From the NCBI GenBank assembly GCA_020201485.1, contig JAIVGT010000202.1:1-10626 (forward strand): a stretch of 10,626 nt of DNA. Direction: 5' to 3'. Under the pieces are notes generated by a model, which was not told the origin of the DNA, made no database searches, and was given only the letters and a program-made list of their open reading frames with translations. Below are positions 1 to 6,975 of this stretch, piece by piece. This DNA is from Halobacteriales archaeon. Its GTDB lineage: Archaea > Thermoplasmatota > SW-10-69-26 > JACQPN01 > JAIVGT01. The first letter of the stretch is position 1; the number at the start of each line of letters is the position of its first letter. Made by a program: the position numbers and the translations under genes.

Positions 1-983
1 GTCCCGGCACGGTGCACGTCGCGCGCCATGCGCAGGCCTTCCTCCAAGCTGTGTGCCTTGCCGCCGAAGTGGATGGCCGCGGCAGCGTTGAGCAGGACCA
101 TGTCCGCGCGCGGCCCCTGCCCCCCGCCGAGGATGCGCCGCGCTTCCGCCGCGTTCGTCTTCGGGTCGGAGCCCTCGACCTCATGCGGGCGCGCGCGGGG
201 GATGCCGAGCTTCGCCGCGTCGAGGGTCATGCGCATCATGCCGCCGGGCACGACCTCGACCGCCTGCGTCGGGCCGATCGTGCTCAGCTCGTCCAGGCCG
301 CCGTCGCCGTGGACGACGAGCGCATGCTCCGTGCCCAAGCGCAGCAGCGCCTCGCCGAGCGGCTCGAGGAGGCGCGCGTCGTACACGCCGAGCACCTGGC
401 CCTTGGCATCGGCCGGGTTGCACAGCGGGCCGAGGATGTTGAACACCGTGCGGATGCCCATCTCCCGGCGCGGGGCGAGCGGGTGGAGCATGGCCGGATG
501 GAACGCGGGCGAGAAGAGGAAGCCGATGCCCGTCTCCTCGATGGTGCGCTGCACCTCCTCCGGGCCGAGGCTCAGGTCCGCGCCGAGCGCCTCGAGCACG
601 TCCGCGCTGCCGCTCGCGCGCGTCACGCCGCGGTTGCCGTGCTTGGCGATGGGCACACCTGCTGCCGCGGCGAGGAACGCGGCGGTCGTGCCGACGTTGA
701 ACAGCTTCAGCTTCGCGCCGCCCGTGCTGCACGTGTCCACGAGCCGGCCGTGCACGCGCGGGTGGATGGCGCGGCACGCCTGGCGCATGGCGCGGGCGAA
801 GCCGGCGATCTCGTCCACGCTCTCCCCCTTCATGCGCAATGCGACGAGCAATCCGGCCATCTGGCTCGCCGTGGTCTCGCCGCGCATGACGCTGACCATG
901 ACGGCATAGGCCCGTTCCTCGCTGAGGGAACGGCCTTCGACGACATCGGCGAGCGCGGCCCGGATGGGGGCGTCTGCGCTCAC
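1..983 (-). CDS. trpD: Anthranilate phosphoribosyltransferase, C-terminus cut by window edge
   Basis: Transfers phosphoribose from PRPP to anthranilate, the second committed step of tryptophan synthesis, in the cytosol. 327 codons are visible; the family runs to about 340, so only the last residues are lost beyond position 1. Visible motifs are the PRPP-binding loop around residues 86-100 (STGG, then N96 and TT), KHGNR at 114-118, GSAD at 125-128, and further on a RTVFNILGPLCNP segment matching the family's RTxFNxLGPLxNP. The PRPP loop reads CSTGGAKLK where many relatives have GTGGDG; the Asp is absent and the first Gly is Ser. The start is GTG at 983, overlapping the trpG stop by 4 bases (GTGA), with a strong GGAGG seven bases upstream. 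Third gene of a trpE-trpG-trpD operon. The identification is firm; the effect of the loop change is unknown. Confidence 0.93.
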   Translation of the reverse strand, partial: MSADAPIRAALADVVEGRSLSEERAYAVMVSVMRGETTASQMAGLLVALRMKGESVDEIAGFARAMRQACRAIHPRVHGRLVDTCSTGGAKLKLFNVGTTAAFLAAAAGVPIAKHGNRGVTRASGSADVLEALGADLSLGPEEVQRTIEETGIGFLFSPAFHPAMLHPLAPRREMGIRTVFNILGPLCNPADAKGQVLGVYDARLLEPLGEALLRLGTEHALVVHGDGGLDELSTIGPTQAVEVVPGGMMRMTLDAAKLGIPRARPHEVEGSDPKTNAAEARRILGGGQGPRADMVLLNAAAAIHFGGKAHSLEEGLRMARDVHRAG

Positions 984-1594
984 CGGCAATCCTCCAGGAA
1001 ATTGCGGAGCAGGTCCTTGCCCTGCGGCGTGAGGATGCTCTCCGGGTGGAACTGCACGCCCTCGATGGGAAAGCGCGTGTGCCGCGCGCCCATGACCTCG
1101 CCCTGCTCCGTCCACGCCGTGACGACGATGTCCTTCGGCAGGCTGGCGCGCTCGACGATGAGGCTGTGGTACCTGCCGGCCTCGAACGGGTCGGGCAGGC
1201 CGCGCAGCACGCCCTGGCCGTCGTGCTGCACCATGCAGCTCTTGCCGTGCATGAGGCGCGGCGCGGGCACGACCTTCCCGCCGTAGTGGTGCGCGAAGCC
1301 TTGCAGGCCGAGGCAGACGCCGAGCGTCGGCACGGTCTGGCTCATCGTGCGCAGCACCTCGCCGCAGACGCCGAAGCTCTTCGCGTCCGCCGGGTTGCCC
1401 GGGCCGGGGGAGATGACGATGCCGTCCGGGCGCAGCGCCTCCACCTGCTTCAGCGTGAGGGCGTCGTTGCGGTGCACCTCGAGCTCCGCGCCCAGCTCGC
1501 CCAGGTACTGGACGAGGTTGTAGGTGAAGGAGTCGTAGTTGTCGAGGACGAGGAGGCGTGGCCCCGCCCTCGGTGCGCTCGGGCTCGCGGTCAT
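980..1594 (-). CDS. trpG: Anthranilate synthase component II (glutamine amidotransferase)
   Basis: Class I glutamine amidotransferase that makes ammonia from glutamine and passes it to TrpE for anthranilate formation. 204 residues, normal for the family. It opens with LLVLDNYDSFTYNLVQYL (residues 14-31), followed by the oxyanion region ISPGPGNP (61-68), the nucleophile Cys94 in GVCLGLQ, a HSLIVE segment (143-148), and the catalytic His183-Pro-Glu185 in the HPES motif. The usual GVCLGHQ of TrpG is GVCLGLQ here, a His to Leu change two residues after the glycine that follows the nucleophile loop; GLQ and GMQ occur in other class I amidotransferases, so activity is probably kept. The start is ATG at 1594, overlapping the trpE stop by 4 bases (ATGA), and the stop overlaps trpD by 4 bases, so translation is likely coupled along the operon. 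PabA is the main alternative, but adjacency to trpE and trpD favours TrpG. Confidence 0.95.
   Translation of the reverse strand: MTASPSAPRAGPRLLVLDNYDSFTYNLVQYLGELGAELEVHRNDALTLKQVEALRPDGIVISPGPGNPADAKSFGVCGEVLRTMSQTVPTLGVCLGLQGFAHHYGGKVVPAPRLMHGKSCMVQHDGQGVLRGLPDPFEAGRYHSLIVERASLPKDIVVTAWTEQGEVMGARHTRFPIEGVQFHPESILTPQGKDLLRNFLEDCR
991..995 (-). promoter_or_regulatory. Shine-Dalgarno site for trpD
   Basis: On the minus strand GGAGG lies inside the last codons of trpG, seven bases before the trpD GTG. It settles the GTG at 983 as the trpD start and allows re-initiation by ribosomes finishing trpG. Confidence 0.65.
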
Positions 1595-2922
1595 GCGCCC
1601 ACCCCCAGCAGGCGCAGCAAGGCTTGGGCCTTGTGCTCGGCCTCGCGCCATTCGCTGGCCGGCACGCTGTCGGCGACGATGCCCGCCCCTGCTTGCACAG
1701 TGATGCGGTCGCGCACGACCTGCGCCGTGCGGATGGTGATGGCGGCGTCCAGGCTGCCGTTCAGGCCGACGTAGCCCACGGCTCCCGCGTAGGCGCCGCG
1801 CGCGCGGCCCTCGATGTCGTGGATGAGCTCCATGGCGCGCACCTTCGGCGCTCCGCTCACGGTCCCGGCGGGGAACAACGCGTGGAACGCGTCGAGCGCG
1901 TCCTTGCCCGGCGCGAGCTCCGCCTCGACCTTGCTCACCATGTGCTGCACGTGCGAGTAGCGCAGGATGCGCTGCCGCTCGCTCACGCGCACGCTGCCGT
2001 AGCGCGCCACGCGGCCCACGTCGTTGCGCGCCAGGTCCACGAGCATGGCGTGCTCCGCCTGCTCTTTCGCGTCCGCCTGCAGCTCGTGCTCCAAGCGTTC
2101 CGTGTCCTCGGGTGTGTCGCCGAGGGGCCGCGTGCCGGCGATGGGGAAGGTCTCGACCTTGCCGCGGTGCACGCGGACCAGCATCTCCGGGCTGCTGCCG
2201 ACGAGCATGCGCTCGCCGCTCTGGATGCAGTACATGTACGGGCTGGGATTCGTGCGCAGCAAGCCCTCGTACAGCGCGAGCGGGTCGCCGTCGAGCCGGC
2301 CTTGGACCTGCTTGCTCAGCACCACTTGGAAGATGTCGCCGAGCTGGATGTGGTGCTTGGCGCGCTCCACCTGCTTGCAGAACGCCGCCTCGTCCGGAAC
2401 GCGGCGCAGGTCCACGCCGCGCGCAGGGGCGGGCTCGTCGAGGCGCTGCTGGGCAGCTTGCTCCACCTGCGCGCTGCGGTCCGCGCCGTGGGAGAAGTAG
2501 AACGTCTGGCCGCGCACGTGGTCGAAGACGATGCCGTCGAGGTACAGGCCGAGGTCGAGCTCGGGCCATTCGCTGCGATGCGCCGGGAGCTTCTCCAGAT
2601 GCGACACGTACTCGTAGCCGAAGCTGCCGACGAGGCCGCCGAGGAAACGGTAGCCCTCGTCGCGCGGCGGGACGCGAGGCAAAGCGCCGCGCAGGTTGTC
2701 GCCGATGCTGCGCGCCTCGTCCACGCGCGCGTCGCCCTCGGTCGCCCATCGTCCCTGGTGGAGCGTGAGGCCCGACGCGGGGGCGAAGCCGAGCATGCTG
2801 TACTCGGCGAGCATGCGGGGCCCCTCTGCGCTCTGGAAGAGGAACGCTCGCGAGCCCAGGCCGCAGAGCTTGCGGAAGAGGGTGAGCGGGTCGTCCCGCA
2901 GGTGGAGGGCCTTCCGCAACAT
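1591..2922 (-). CDS. trpE: Anthranilate synthase component I
   Basis: Chorismate-binding subunit that converts chorismate plus ammonia (from TrpG) to anthranilate and pyruvate. 443 residues, close to archaeal TrpE length. The catalytic chorismate-binding domain fills the C-terminal half: PIAGTRPLG at 260-268, HAMLVDLARND at 291-301, FPAGTVSGAPK at 350-360 and GAGIVADSVPASE at 412-424, all near the family consensus. The N-terminal region that binds feedback tryptophan in characterised enzymes has LFQSAEG near residues 28-34 where LLES is usual, so Glu is replaced by Gln. ATG at 2922 is chosen because an in-frame stop lies five codons upstream and a TATA-like box sits about 25 bases away, predicting a leaderless message. 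First gene of the operon, followed by trpG with a 4-base overlap. PabB or isochorismate synthase are alternatives, made unlikely by the trpG-trpD context. Confidence 0.96.
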   Translation of the reverse strand: MLRKALHLRDDPLTLFRKLCGLGSRAFLFQSAEGPRMLAEYSMLGFAPASGLTLHQGRWATEGDARVDEARSIGDNLRGALPRVPPRDEGYRFLGGLVGSFGYEYVSHLEKLPAHRSEWPELDLGLYLDGIVFDHVRGQTFYFSHGADRSAQVEQAAQQRLDEPAPARGVDLRRVPDEAAFCKQVERAKHHIQLGDIFQVVLSKQVQGRLDGDPLALYEGLLRTNPSPYMYCIQSGERMLVGSSPEMLVRVHRGKVETFPIAGTRPLGDTPEDTERLEHELQADAKEQAEHAMLVDLARNDVGRVARYGSVRVSERQRILRYSHVQHMVSKVEAELAPGKDALDAFHALFPAGTVSGAPKVRAMELIHDIEGRARGAYAGAVGYVGLNGSLDAAITIRTAQVVRDRITVQAGAGIVADSVPASEWREAEHKAQALLRLLGVGA

Positions 2923-2943
2923 GGCGCAAGACTGTCATGTATT

Positions 2944-2951
2944 GTATATGT
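2944..2951 (-). promoter_or_regulatory. Predicted TATA box of the trp operon
   Basis: On the minus strand the sequence AACATATACAATAC stands out in a very GC-rich neighbourhood. Its centre is about 25 bases before the trpE ATG, the usual TATA to start-site distance in archaea, so transcription would begin at or next to the start codon. The spacing and base composition are seen; promoter activity is inferred. Confidence 0.55.
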
Positions 2952-2992
2952 TAAGGCTTTGCACATCACATGTGGGCCCCCGCATTCGAAGG

Positions 2993-3015
2993 AAAGTAGA
3001 AAAGTAGCAAAGTAG
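2993..3015 (+). repeat. Three phased AAAGTAG repeats before the antitoxin gene (possible operator)
   Basis: AAAGTAG occurs at 2993-2999, 3001-3007 and 3009-3015, an exact 8-base period, covering roughly -33 to -11 from the antitoxin ATG. The A-rich centre near 3000 is about 26 bases before the ATG, so the repeats may overlap the gene's TATA element. Antitoxins often repress their own promoter by binding short repeats, so an operator is a fair guess but unproven. A palindrome, CACATGTG at 2967-2974, lies between these repeats and the trp promoter. Confidence 0.4.
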
Positions 3016-3025
3016 TATTTTCTCC

Positions 3026-3319
3026 ATGGCGGCAACCCTGAAGGTCGACGACGCGACCAAGCAGCTGCTCGACCGGCTTCAGGCATCGCTGACCCTGGCC
3101 GCGGGCAGCAAGCCCTCCATGCAGGAATTGGTGGCGCTGCTCGCGCGCATGGGGTGGGAGCGCCGCGGCGAGCTCCTCGGCACCCTCGCCGGTTGGAAGC
3201 CCGCGGACGAGGAGGAGCTGGCCCTCCACGATCGTCGGCTGCGCGAGCTCGCGCCCACGTACGATTCCAGCCGGCCGATGGGCCGCGACGACGAGGACCT
3301 CTACGGCGAGGGCGCGTGA
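3026..3319 (+). CDS. VapB-like antitoxin
   Basis: 97-residue acidic-tailed protein directly upstream of a PIN-domain gene, the standard antitoxin place. The first part (ATLKVDDATKQLLDRLQ, residues 3-19) looks like the strand plus helix start of archaeal VapB-type antitoxins that read xTIKVsdeTkeeLdrLq; a second helix with SMQELVALLARMG follows at about 31-43. The C-terminal part (60-97) is rich in Asp, Glu and Arg and ends near DDEDLYGE, resembling the toxin-binding tails of such antitoxins. No enzyme motif is seen. Its role would be to bind and neutralise the VapC product and to repress its own promoter. The gene starts 103 bases from trpE, divergently, probably without a leader, and its stop overlaps the toxin GTG by 4 bases (GTGA). 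Fold assignment (ribbon-helix-helix-like) is inference; the TA pairing is well supported by context. Confidence 0.72.
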   Translation: MAATLKVDDATKQLLDRLQASLTLAAGSKPSMQELVALLARMGWERRGELLGTLAGWKPADEEELALHDRRLRELAPTYDSSRPMGRDDEDLYGEGA

Positions 3320-3753
3320 GCATCCTCGTCGACTCCGGCGTCGTCGGCGGGAGCCGGTTGCCCCGCGACGGCCGGCACGCCGCGGCGCACGCTGCGACCA
3401 AGCGCGCCATCGCCGGCCGGTGGGGCACGCCCATCGTCTCGGACTTCCTCGTCACCGAAGCCGTCACGTTGGTGAGGACGCGGGCGAAGAGCCATGCGCT
3501 CGCCGACGACGTGGCCGCATTCCTGCTCGGGGAGACGCCCTACGGCAAGGTGTTCGTCCTCGAGCGGGTCACGGCGGACGTGTTCCAGGAGGCCAGGGAC
3601 ATCTTCCGGACCTACGCGGACAAGGAGTTGAGCTTCGTGGACTGCACGAGCATCGCCCTCGTGCGGGCCCACGACCTCGACGGCATCCTCTCGTTCGACC
3701 GCGGGTTCGACGGCATCATCCCCCGCGTCGATCCGGCCCAGCCGGAGCCGTGA
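3316..3753 (+). CDS. vapC: PIN-domain ribonuclease toxin (VapC-like)
   Basis: 145-residue single PIN domain, the normal size for VapC toxins, which are Mg-dependent RNases acting on tRNA, rRNA or mRNA. It begins SILVDSGVV with the first conserved Asp at residue 6, has Glu48 in DFLVTEAV, Asp109 in SFVDCTSIAL and Asp128 in ILSFDRGFDGI; these match the acidic residues that hold the metal. The start is GTG at 3316, inside the stop of the antitoxin gene (GTGA), preceded by GAGGG, and the length from there matches the family; the same frame is open further upstream but that part reads as a shadow of the antitoxin gene. Its TGA at 3751-3753 also overlaps a GTG (3750) that could start the next gene. 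Target RNA cannot be told from sequence. Confidence 0.85.
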   Translation: MSILVDSGVVGGSRLPRDGRHAAAHAATKRAIAGRWGTPIVSDFLVTEAVTLVRTRAKSHALADDVAAFLLGETPYGKVFVLERVTADVFQEARDIFRTYADKELSFVDCTSIALVRAHDLDGILSFDRGFDGIIPRVDPAQPEP

Positions 3754-3803
3754 ACGCGGATTCGGACGCCGCCGCCCGGAAGCGGCCCGCCCGCCGGCAA
3801 ACC

Positions 3804-3810
3804 GTTAAGG
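3804..3810 (+). promoter_or_regulatory. Weak TATA-like element before the Ada-type gene
   Basis: GTTAAGG, preceded by CAAACC, is the only AT-richer spot between the VapC stop and the Ada domain. Its centre is about 27 bases before the GTG at 3834, so a leaderless message from that GTG is possible. The match is weak, and the gene could instead be read through from the toxin gene. Confidence 0.3.
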
Positions 3811-3833
3811 CCCCCGGGAACCGGTGCCTCCGC

Positions 3834-4394
3834 GTGATCCTGAGCGAGCCCGAGATGCGGCGGGCCGTGCTGCGCCGCGACCGCGCCCTCGACGGCCGGT
3901 TCTTCATCGCCATCACCACGACGCGCATCTACTGCAAGCCGAGCTGCCCGTCGCGCCGCGCCCGGCCGGAGCACGTGCGCTTCTACGCCACGCGCGACGA
4001 GGCGGAGCGGGCCGGGTTCCGCGCGTGCAAGCGCTGCACGCCGCAGCTCGCGAGCGGCGAGGCGGAGGACGCGCTGCTCGCCCGCGTGCACGCCGCCGTC
4101 GATGCCGCGCCCGACCGCGCCAGCCTCGCCTCCGTGAGCGCCCAGCTCGGCACGAAGCCCGAGACGCTGCGCCGCCGGGTGCGACGCGCGGCCGGCGTGC
4201 CGTGGACCGTGCTCGTGCGCCGCCGGCGCGTGCTGCACGCCGCCACGCTGCTCGTCACGACCGACGCGCCCGTCGTGGACGTCGCGCGCGCCGCGGGCTT
4301 CCGCAGCCTGAGCACGTTCTATGCAGCGTTCCGCCGCGCGAAGGGCGTGCCGCCCGCGGCCTACCGCAAGTCCGGAGGTTCCCTCCATGCCTGA
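3834..4394 (+). CDS. adaA: Ada-type DNA methylphosphotriester acceptor with AraC-type HTH
   Basis: Corresponds to the N-terminal half of E. coli Ada or to B. subtilis AdaA: a zinc-bound Cys takes methyl groups from DNA phosphotriesters, which turns the protein into an activator of repair genes. With the GTG at 3834 it has 186 residues. The zinc site is Cys34 and Cys38 (IYCKPSC) plus Cys65 and Cys68 (ACKRC), spaced exactly as Cys38/42/69/72 of E. coli Ada; Cys34 would be the acceptor. Two AraC helix-turn-helix units follow (about 98-130 and 147-178, the second reading VARAAGFRSLSTFYAAFRR). A GTG at 3750, overlapping the VapC stop as GTGA, would add 28 Arg/Lys/Ala-rich residues; 3834 is preferred because it gives the family's N-terminal length and follows a TATA-like spot. 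The next gene is the alkyltransferase half. AraC-type regulators are rare in archaea, so gain from bacteria is likely. Confidence 0.87.
   Translation: MILSEPEMRRAVLRRDRALDGRFFIAITTTRIYCKPSCPSRRARPEHVRFYATRDEAERAGFRACKRCTPQLASGEAEDALLARVHAAVDAAPDRASLASVSAQLGTKPETLRRRVRRAAGVPWTVLVRRRRVLHAATLLVTTDAPVVDVARAAGFRSLSTFYAAFRRAKGVPPAAYRKSGGSLHA
4374..4379 (+). promoter_or_regulatory. Shine-Dalgarno site for the alkyltransferase gene
   Basis: GGAGGT inside the last codons of the Ada-type gene, seven bases before ATG 4387. It supports that ATG as a true start and therefore two separate proteins rather than one Ada broken by a frameshift. Confidence 0.7.
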
Positions 4395-4905
4395 GTTCTC
4401 CTGCAGCAAGCTCGCCGTGGACGGCATGAGGCTCCGCGCCGTCTTCACCGAGCGCGGCTTGGCGCGGCTAGCCCTGCCCGGCGAGGAGACGCAGCCCGAT
4501 GTGGCGTGGGCGCGGGCGAAGTTCCCGGACGCGCGCGAGGTCGAGCCCGATGCGCGCGCGGACGCGTTACGCGAGCAACTCGCGGAATACGTCGCGGGCG
4601 AGCGGCGAACGTTCGACATGCCCCTCGACCTGCGTGGCACGGAGTTCCAGCTCCAGGTGTGGGGCACGCTGCGCCGCATCCCGTTTGGCGAGACGCGCAG
4701 CTACGGGCAGATCGCCGCGAGCATCGGCAAGCCGAGCGCGATGCGCGCGGTCGGCGGCGCGAACCACGCGAACCCGGTGAGTATCATCGTGCCCTGCCAC
4801 CGCGTCATCGGCGCGAGCGGCGACCTCACGGGCTATGGCGGAGGGCTGCCGATGAAGCGGAAGTTGCTGGAGCTGGAACAGGCCCACCGCACCCCAAGGG
4901 TTTAG
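4387..4905 (+). CDS. ogt: Methylated-DNA--protein-cysteine methyltransferase
   Basis: Suicide repair protein that moves the alkyl group from O6-alkylguanine (and O4-alkylthymine) in DNA to its own Cys. 172 residues, normal for Ogt/MGMT. The N-terminal domain (about 1-80) ends in MPLDLRGTEFQLQVW, the typical entry to the catalytic domain. That domain has FGETRSYGQIA (100-110), the DNA-binding helix with MRAVGGANHANP (119-130) including the finger Arg120, and the active site Cys137 in IIVPCHRVI, then GDLTGYGGGLPMKRKLLELE as the C-terminal signature. It overlaps the Ada-type gene by 8 bases and is equal in content to the C-terminal half of E. coli Ada, giving a split AdaA/AdaB-like pair in one transcript. 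The order Ada/AraC part then transferase matches that of fused Ada. No missing key residue. Confidence 0.95.
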   Translation: MPEFSCSKLAVDGMRLRAVFTERGLARLALPGEETQPDVAWARAKFPDAREVEPDARADALREQLAEYVAGERRTFDMPLDLRGTEFQLQVWGTLRRIPFGETRSYGQIAASIGKPSAMRAVGGANHANPVSIIVPCHRVIGASGDLTGYGGGLPMKRKLLELEQAHRTPRV

Positions 4906-4929
4906 CCGGCGAAGCCCGTCCATCGGACC

Positions 4930-6975
4930 GTGCCCAACCGCCTCGCCTCGGAGCGCAGCGCCTACCTGCGCAGCGCGGCCCATCAGCCCATCGACTGGTA
5001 CCCGTGGGGCACGGAGGCGTTCGCGCGCGCTGCGCGCGAGGGCAAGCCCGTGCTCCTCGACATCGGCGCGGTGTGGTGCCATTGGTGCCACGTCATCGAC
5101 CGCGAGAGCTACGACGACCCGCAGCTCGCGAAGCTCATCAACGAGCTGTTCATCCCCGTGAAGGTGGACCGCGACGAGCGGCCCGACGTGGACGCGCGCT
5201 ACCAGCACGCCATCCAGGCGCTCACCGGCCAAGGCGGCTGGCCGCTGACCGCGTTCCTCACGCCCGACGGCCACGTGTTCTTCGGTGGCACGTACTTCCC
5301 GCCGCAGGACATGTACGGCCGGGCGGGCTTCCGCACCGTGCTGACGCGCGTCGCGGAGCATTGGTCGGAGCAGCGCGAGCACGCGGCGGCTCATGCGGCG
5401 CAGCTGCACCAGGAGCTGGAGCGTGCGGCCGGCCAGCGCGTCCCGGGCGACCTGCGCCCCGATGCGGTGGACGCGGCGCTGCGCGGCCTCATCGCGCGCT
5501 TCGACGGCGTGAACGGCGGCTTCGGCGGCGCGCCCAAGTTCCCGCACAGCAGCGCGCTCGACCTCGCCTTCCTGCGCAGCGACGACCCGGCGGTCCGCAC
5601 CGTCCTCGCCGGCACGCTGCGCGGCATGGCCCTGGGCGGCATCCACGACCAGCTCGGCGGCGGCTTCCACCGCTATTCCGTGGACGCGGAGTGGGTCGTG
5701 CCGCACTTCGAGAAGATGCTCTACGACAACGCCGGCCTGCTCCGCAACCACGCCCAGGGCTGGGCCGTCCTGCGCGAGCCCTTGTTCCGCGAGGCCGCGG
5801 AGGGCATCCTGCGCTGGGTCCTCGGCCCGATGCAGGATCCCGCCGGGGGCTTCTTCGGCAGCCAGGACGCCGACGTCGGGCTGGACGACGACGGCGATTA
5901 TTGGACCTGGACGCAGGCCGAGCTGGCGGCTGCGGTCCCCGACCTCGACCTGCGCGACCTGCTGCGCGAGCACTTCGACGTCGAGGCGCGCGGCGAGATG
6001 CACCACCACCCGGCGAAGAACGTGCTGTTCGTCAGCAAGCCGGCGGCGCAGCTCGCCCAGGAGCGCGGCCTGCCCGAGGCGATGGTCGAGGAGAAGCTGG
6101 CGCAAGGCGAGGCGCTCCTGCACGCTGCCCGGATGCAGCGGCAAGCGCCGCTCATCGACCGCTCCCTCTACGTGAGCTGGAACGGCATGATGTGCGGCGC
6201 GCTGCTCGACGCCGCCCGCTGGCTCGACCGCCCGGACGCACGCGACGCAGCGCTCCGCGCCCTCGACCGCATCCTCCGTGAGGGCGTGCGCGACGGCCGC
6301 GCCACCCACGTCCTCGGCGGCAGCGTGCCCGGCATGCTCGAGGACCAGGTGTTCCTCGCGGACGCGCTCCTGCGCGCGCATGAGGCGACGGGCGACGCGC
6401 GCTGGCTCCGCGCCGCGCGGCAGCTCCTCGACGCCGTGCTCGCGCAGCACCAGGCCGAGGACAGCCTGCTCACCGACACGCCGCGCGACGCGCAGCCCGA
6501 GGTCGCGGCCCTGCGCAGCGTGCGCAAGCCCATCGAGGACGCGCCCACCCCGAGCCCGACCGGCGTCGCGGCATGGAGCCTCGACCGCCTCGCTGCCCTC
6601 ACCGACGAGCCGCGCTACCAGCAGGCCGCGGAGCGCATCCTGCGCGGCATGGCCGGCAGCGCCGAGGGCATGGGCGCGCTGTTCGCCGGCAGCTTCCTCC
6701 TCGCGCTCGAACAGCACGTGCGCGGCCCGGTCCACGTGAGCATCGTCGGCTCCGGCACGCAGGCCGAGGCCCTGCACACCGGCGCGCTGCGCGCGACGGA
6801 CCCGCTCGTGCTCGTCAGCCCCCCGGGCGCGGGCCAAGCGTTGCCGGCTGCGGCGAAGCAGGCGCTCCTCGCCGGCACGGGGAAGGATTCCGCCGTGGCC
6901 CTCGTCTGCCGGGGCCATGCCTGCAGCCCGCCCGCGCGCAGCCCGGAGGAGTTGGCCCGCCTGCTTCAGGCGTAG
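4930..6975 (+). CDS. DUF255 thioredoxin-fold protein (YyaL / SSP411 family)
   Basis: 681-residue protein matching the full length of the DUF255 (Thioredox_DsbH-type) family, found in archaea, bacteria and animals (SPATA20). The N-terminal thioredoxin-like domain (about 1-165) carries the family signature: NRLASERSAYLRSAAHQPIDW start, WYPWGTEAF (23-31), IGAVWCHWCHVI with Cys50 and Cys53, FIPVKVDRDERPDVD (74-88), and GGWPLTAFLTPDG then FFGGTYFPP (102-125). The rest is expected to form an alpha/alpha barrel of the six-hairpin glycosidase type; visible family pieces include GGFGGAPKFPHS, GGGFHRYSVDAEWVVPHFEKMLYDNA and SWNGMMCGALLDA. No signal peptide, so cytosolic. The biochemical role is not established for the family; redox or sugar-epimerase activity has been suggested from fold alone. 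Starts with GTG 24 bases after ogt without a clear SD. Its last 10 bases overlap the tail of the convergent receiver-like gene. Confidence 0.92.
   Translation: MPNRLASERSAYLRSAAHQPIDWYPWGTEAFARAAREGKPVLLDIGAVWCHWCHVIDRESYDDPQLAKLINELFIPVKVDRDERPDVDARYQHAIQALTGQGGWPLTAFLTPDGHVFFGGTYFPPQDMYGRAGFRTVLTRVAEHWSEQREHAAAHAAQLHQELERAAGQRVPGDLRPDAVDAALRGLIARFDGVNGGFGGAPKFPHSSALDLAFLRSDDPAVRTVLAGTLRGMALGGIHDQLGGGFHRYSVDAEWVVPHFEKMLYDNAGLLRNHAQGWAVLREPLFREAAEGILRWVLGPMQDPAGGFFGSQDADVGLDDDGDYWTWTQAELAAAVPDLDLRDLLREHFDVEARGEMHHHPAKNVLFVSKPAAQLAQERGLPEAMVEEKLAQGEALLHAARMQRQAPLIDRSLYVSWNGMMCGALLDAARWLDRPDARDAALRALDRILREGVRDGRATHVLGGSVPGMLEDQVFLADALLRAHEATGDARWLRAARQLLDAVLAQHQAEDSLLTDTPRDAQPEVAALRSVRKPIEDAPTPSPTGVAAWSLDRLAALTDEPRYQQAAERILRGMAGSAEGMGALFAGSFLLALEQHVRGPVHVSIVGSGTQAEALHTGALRATDPLVLVSPPGAGQALPAAAKQALLAGTGKDSAVALVCRGHACSPPARSPEELARLLQA

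Noticed and set aside
12..1286. A 424-codon plus-strand frame opposite trpD and trpG.
   Set aside because: Shadow of the trp genes; no family motif and composition typical of an antisense frame in high-GC DNA.
1558..3015. A 485-codon plus-strand frame opposite trpE.
   Set aside because: Antisense shadow of trpE, with His/Ala/Val-biased translation and no recognisable domain.
4370..4400. A possible frameshift that would have split one fused Ada gene into two.
   Set aside because: The second gene has its own ATG with a well-placed GGAGGT, and the first ends cleanly after its second HTH unit, so two genes are the simpler reading.
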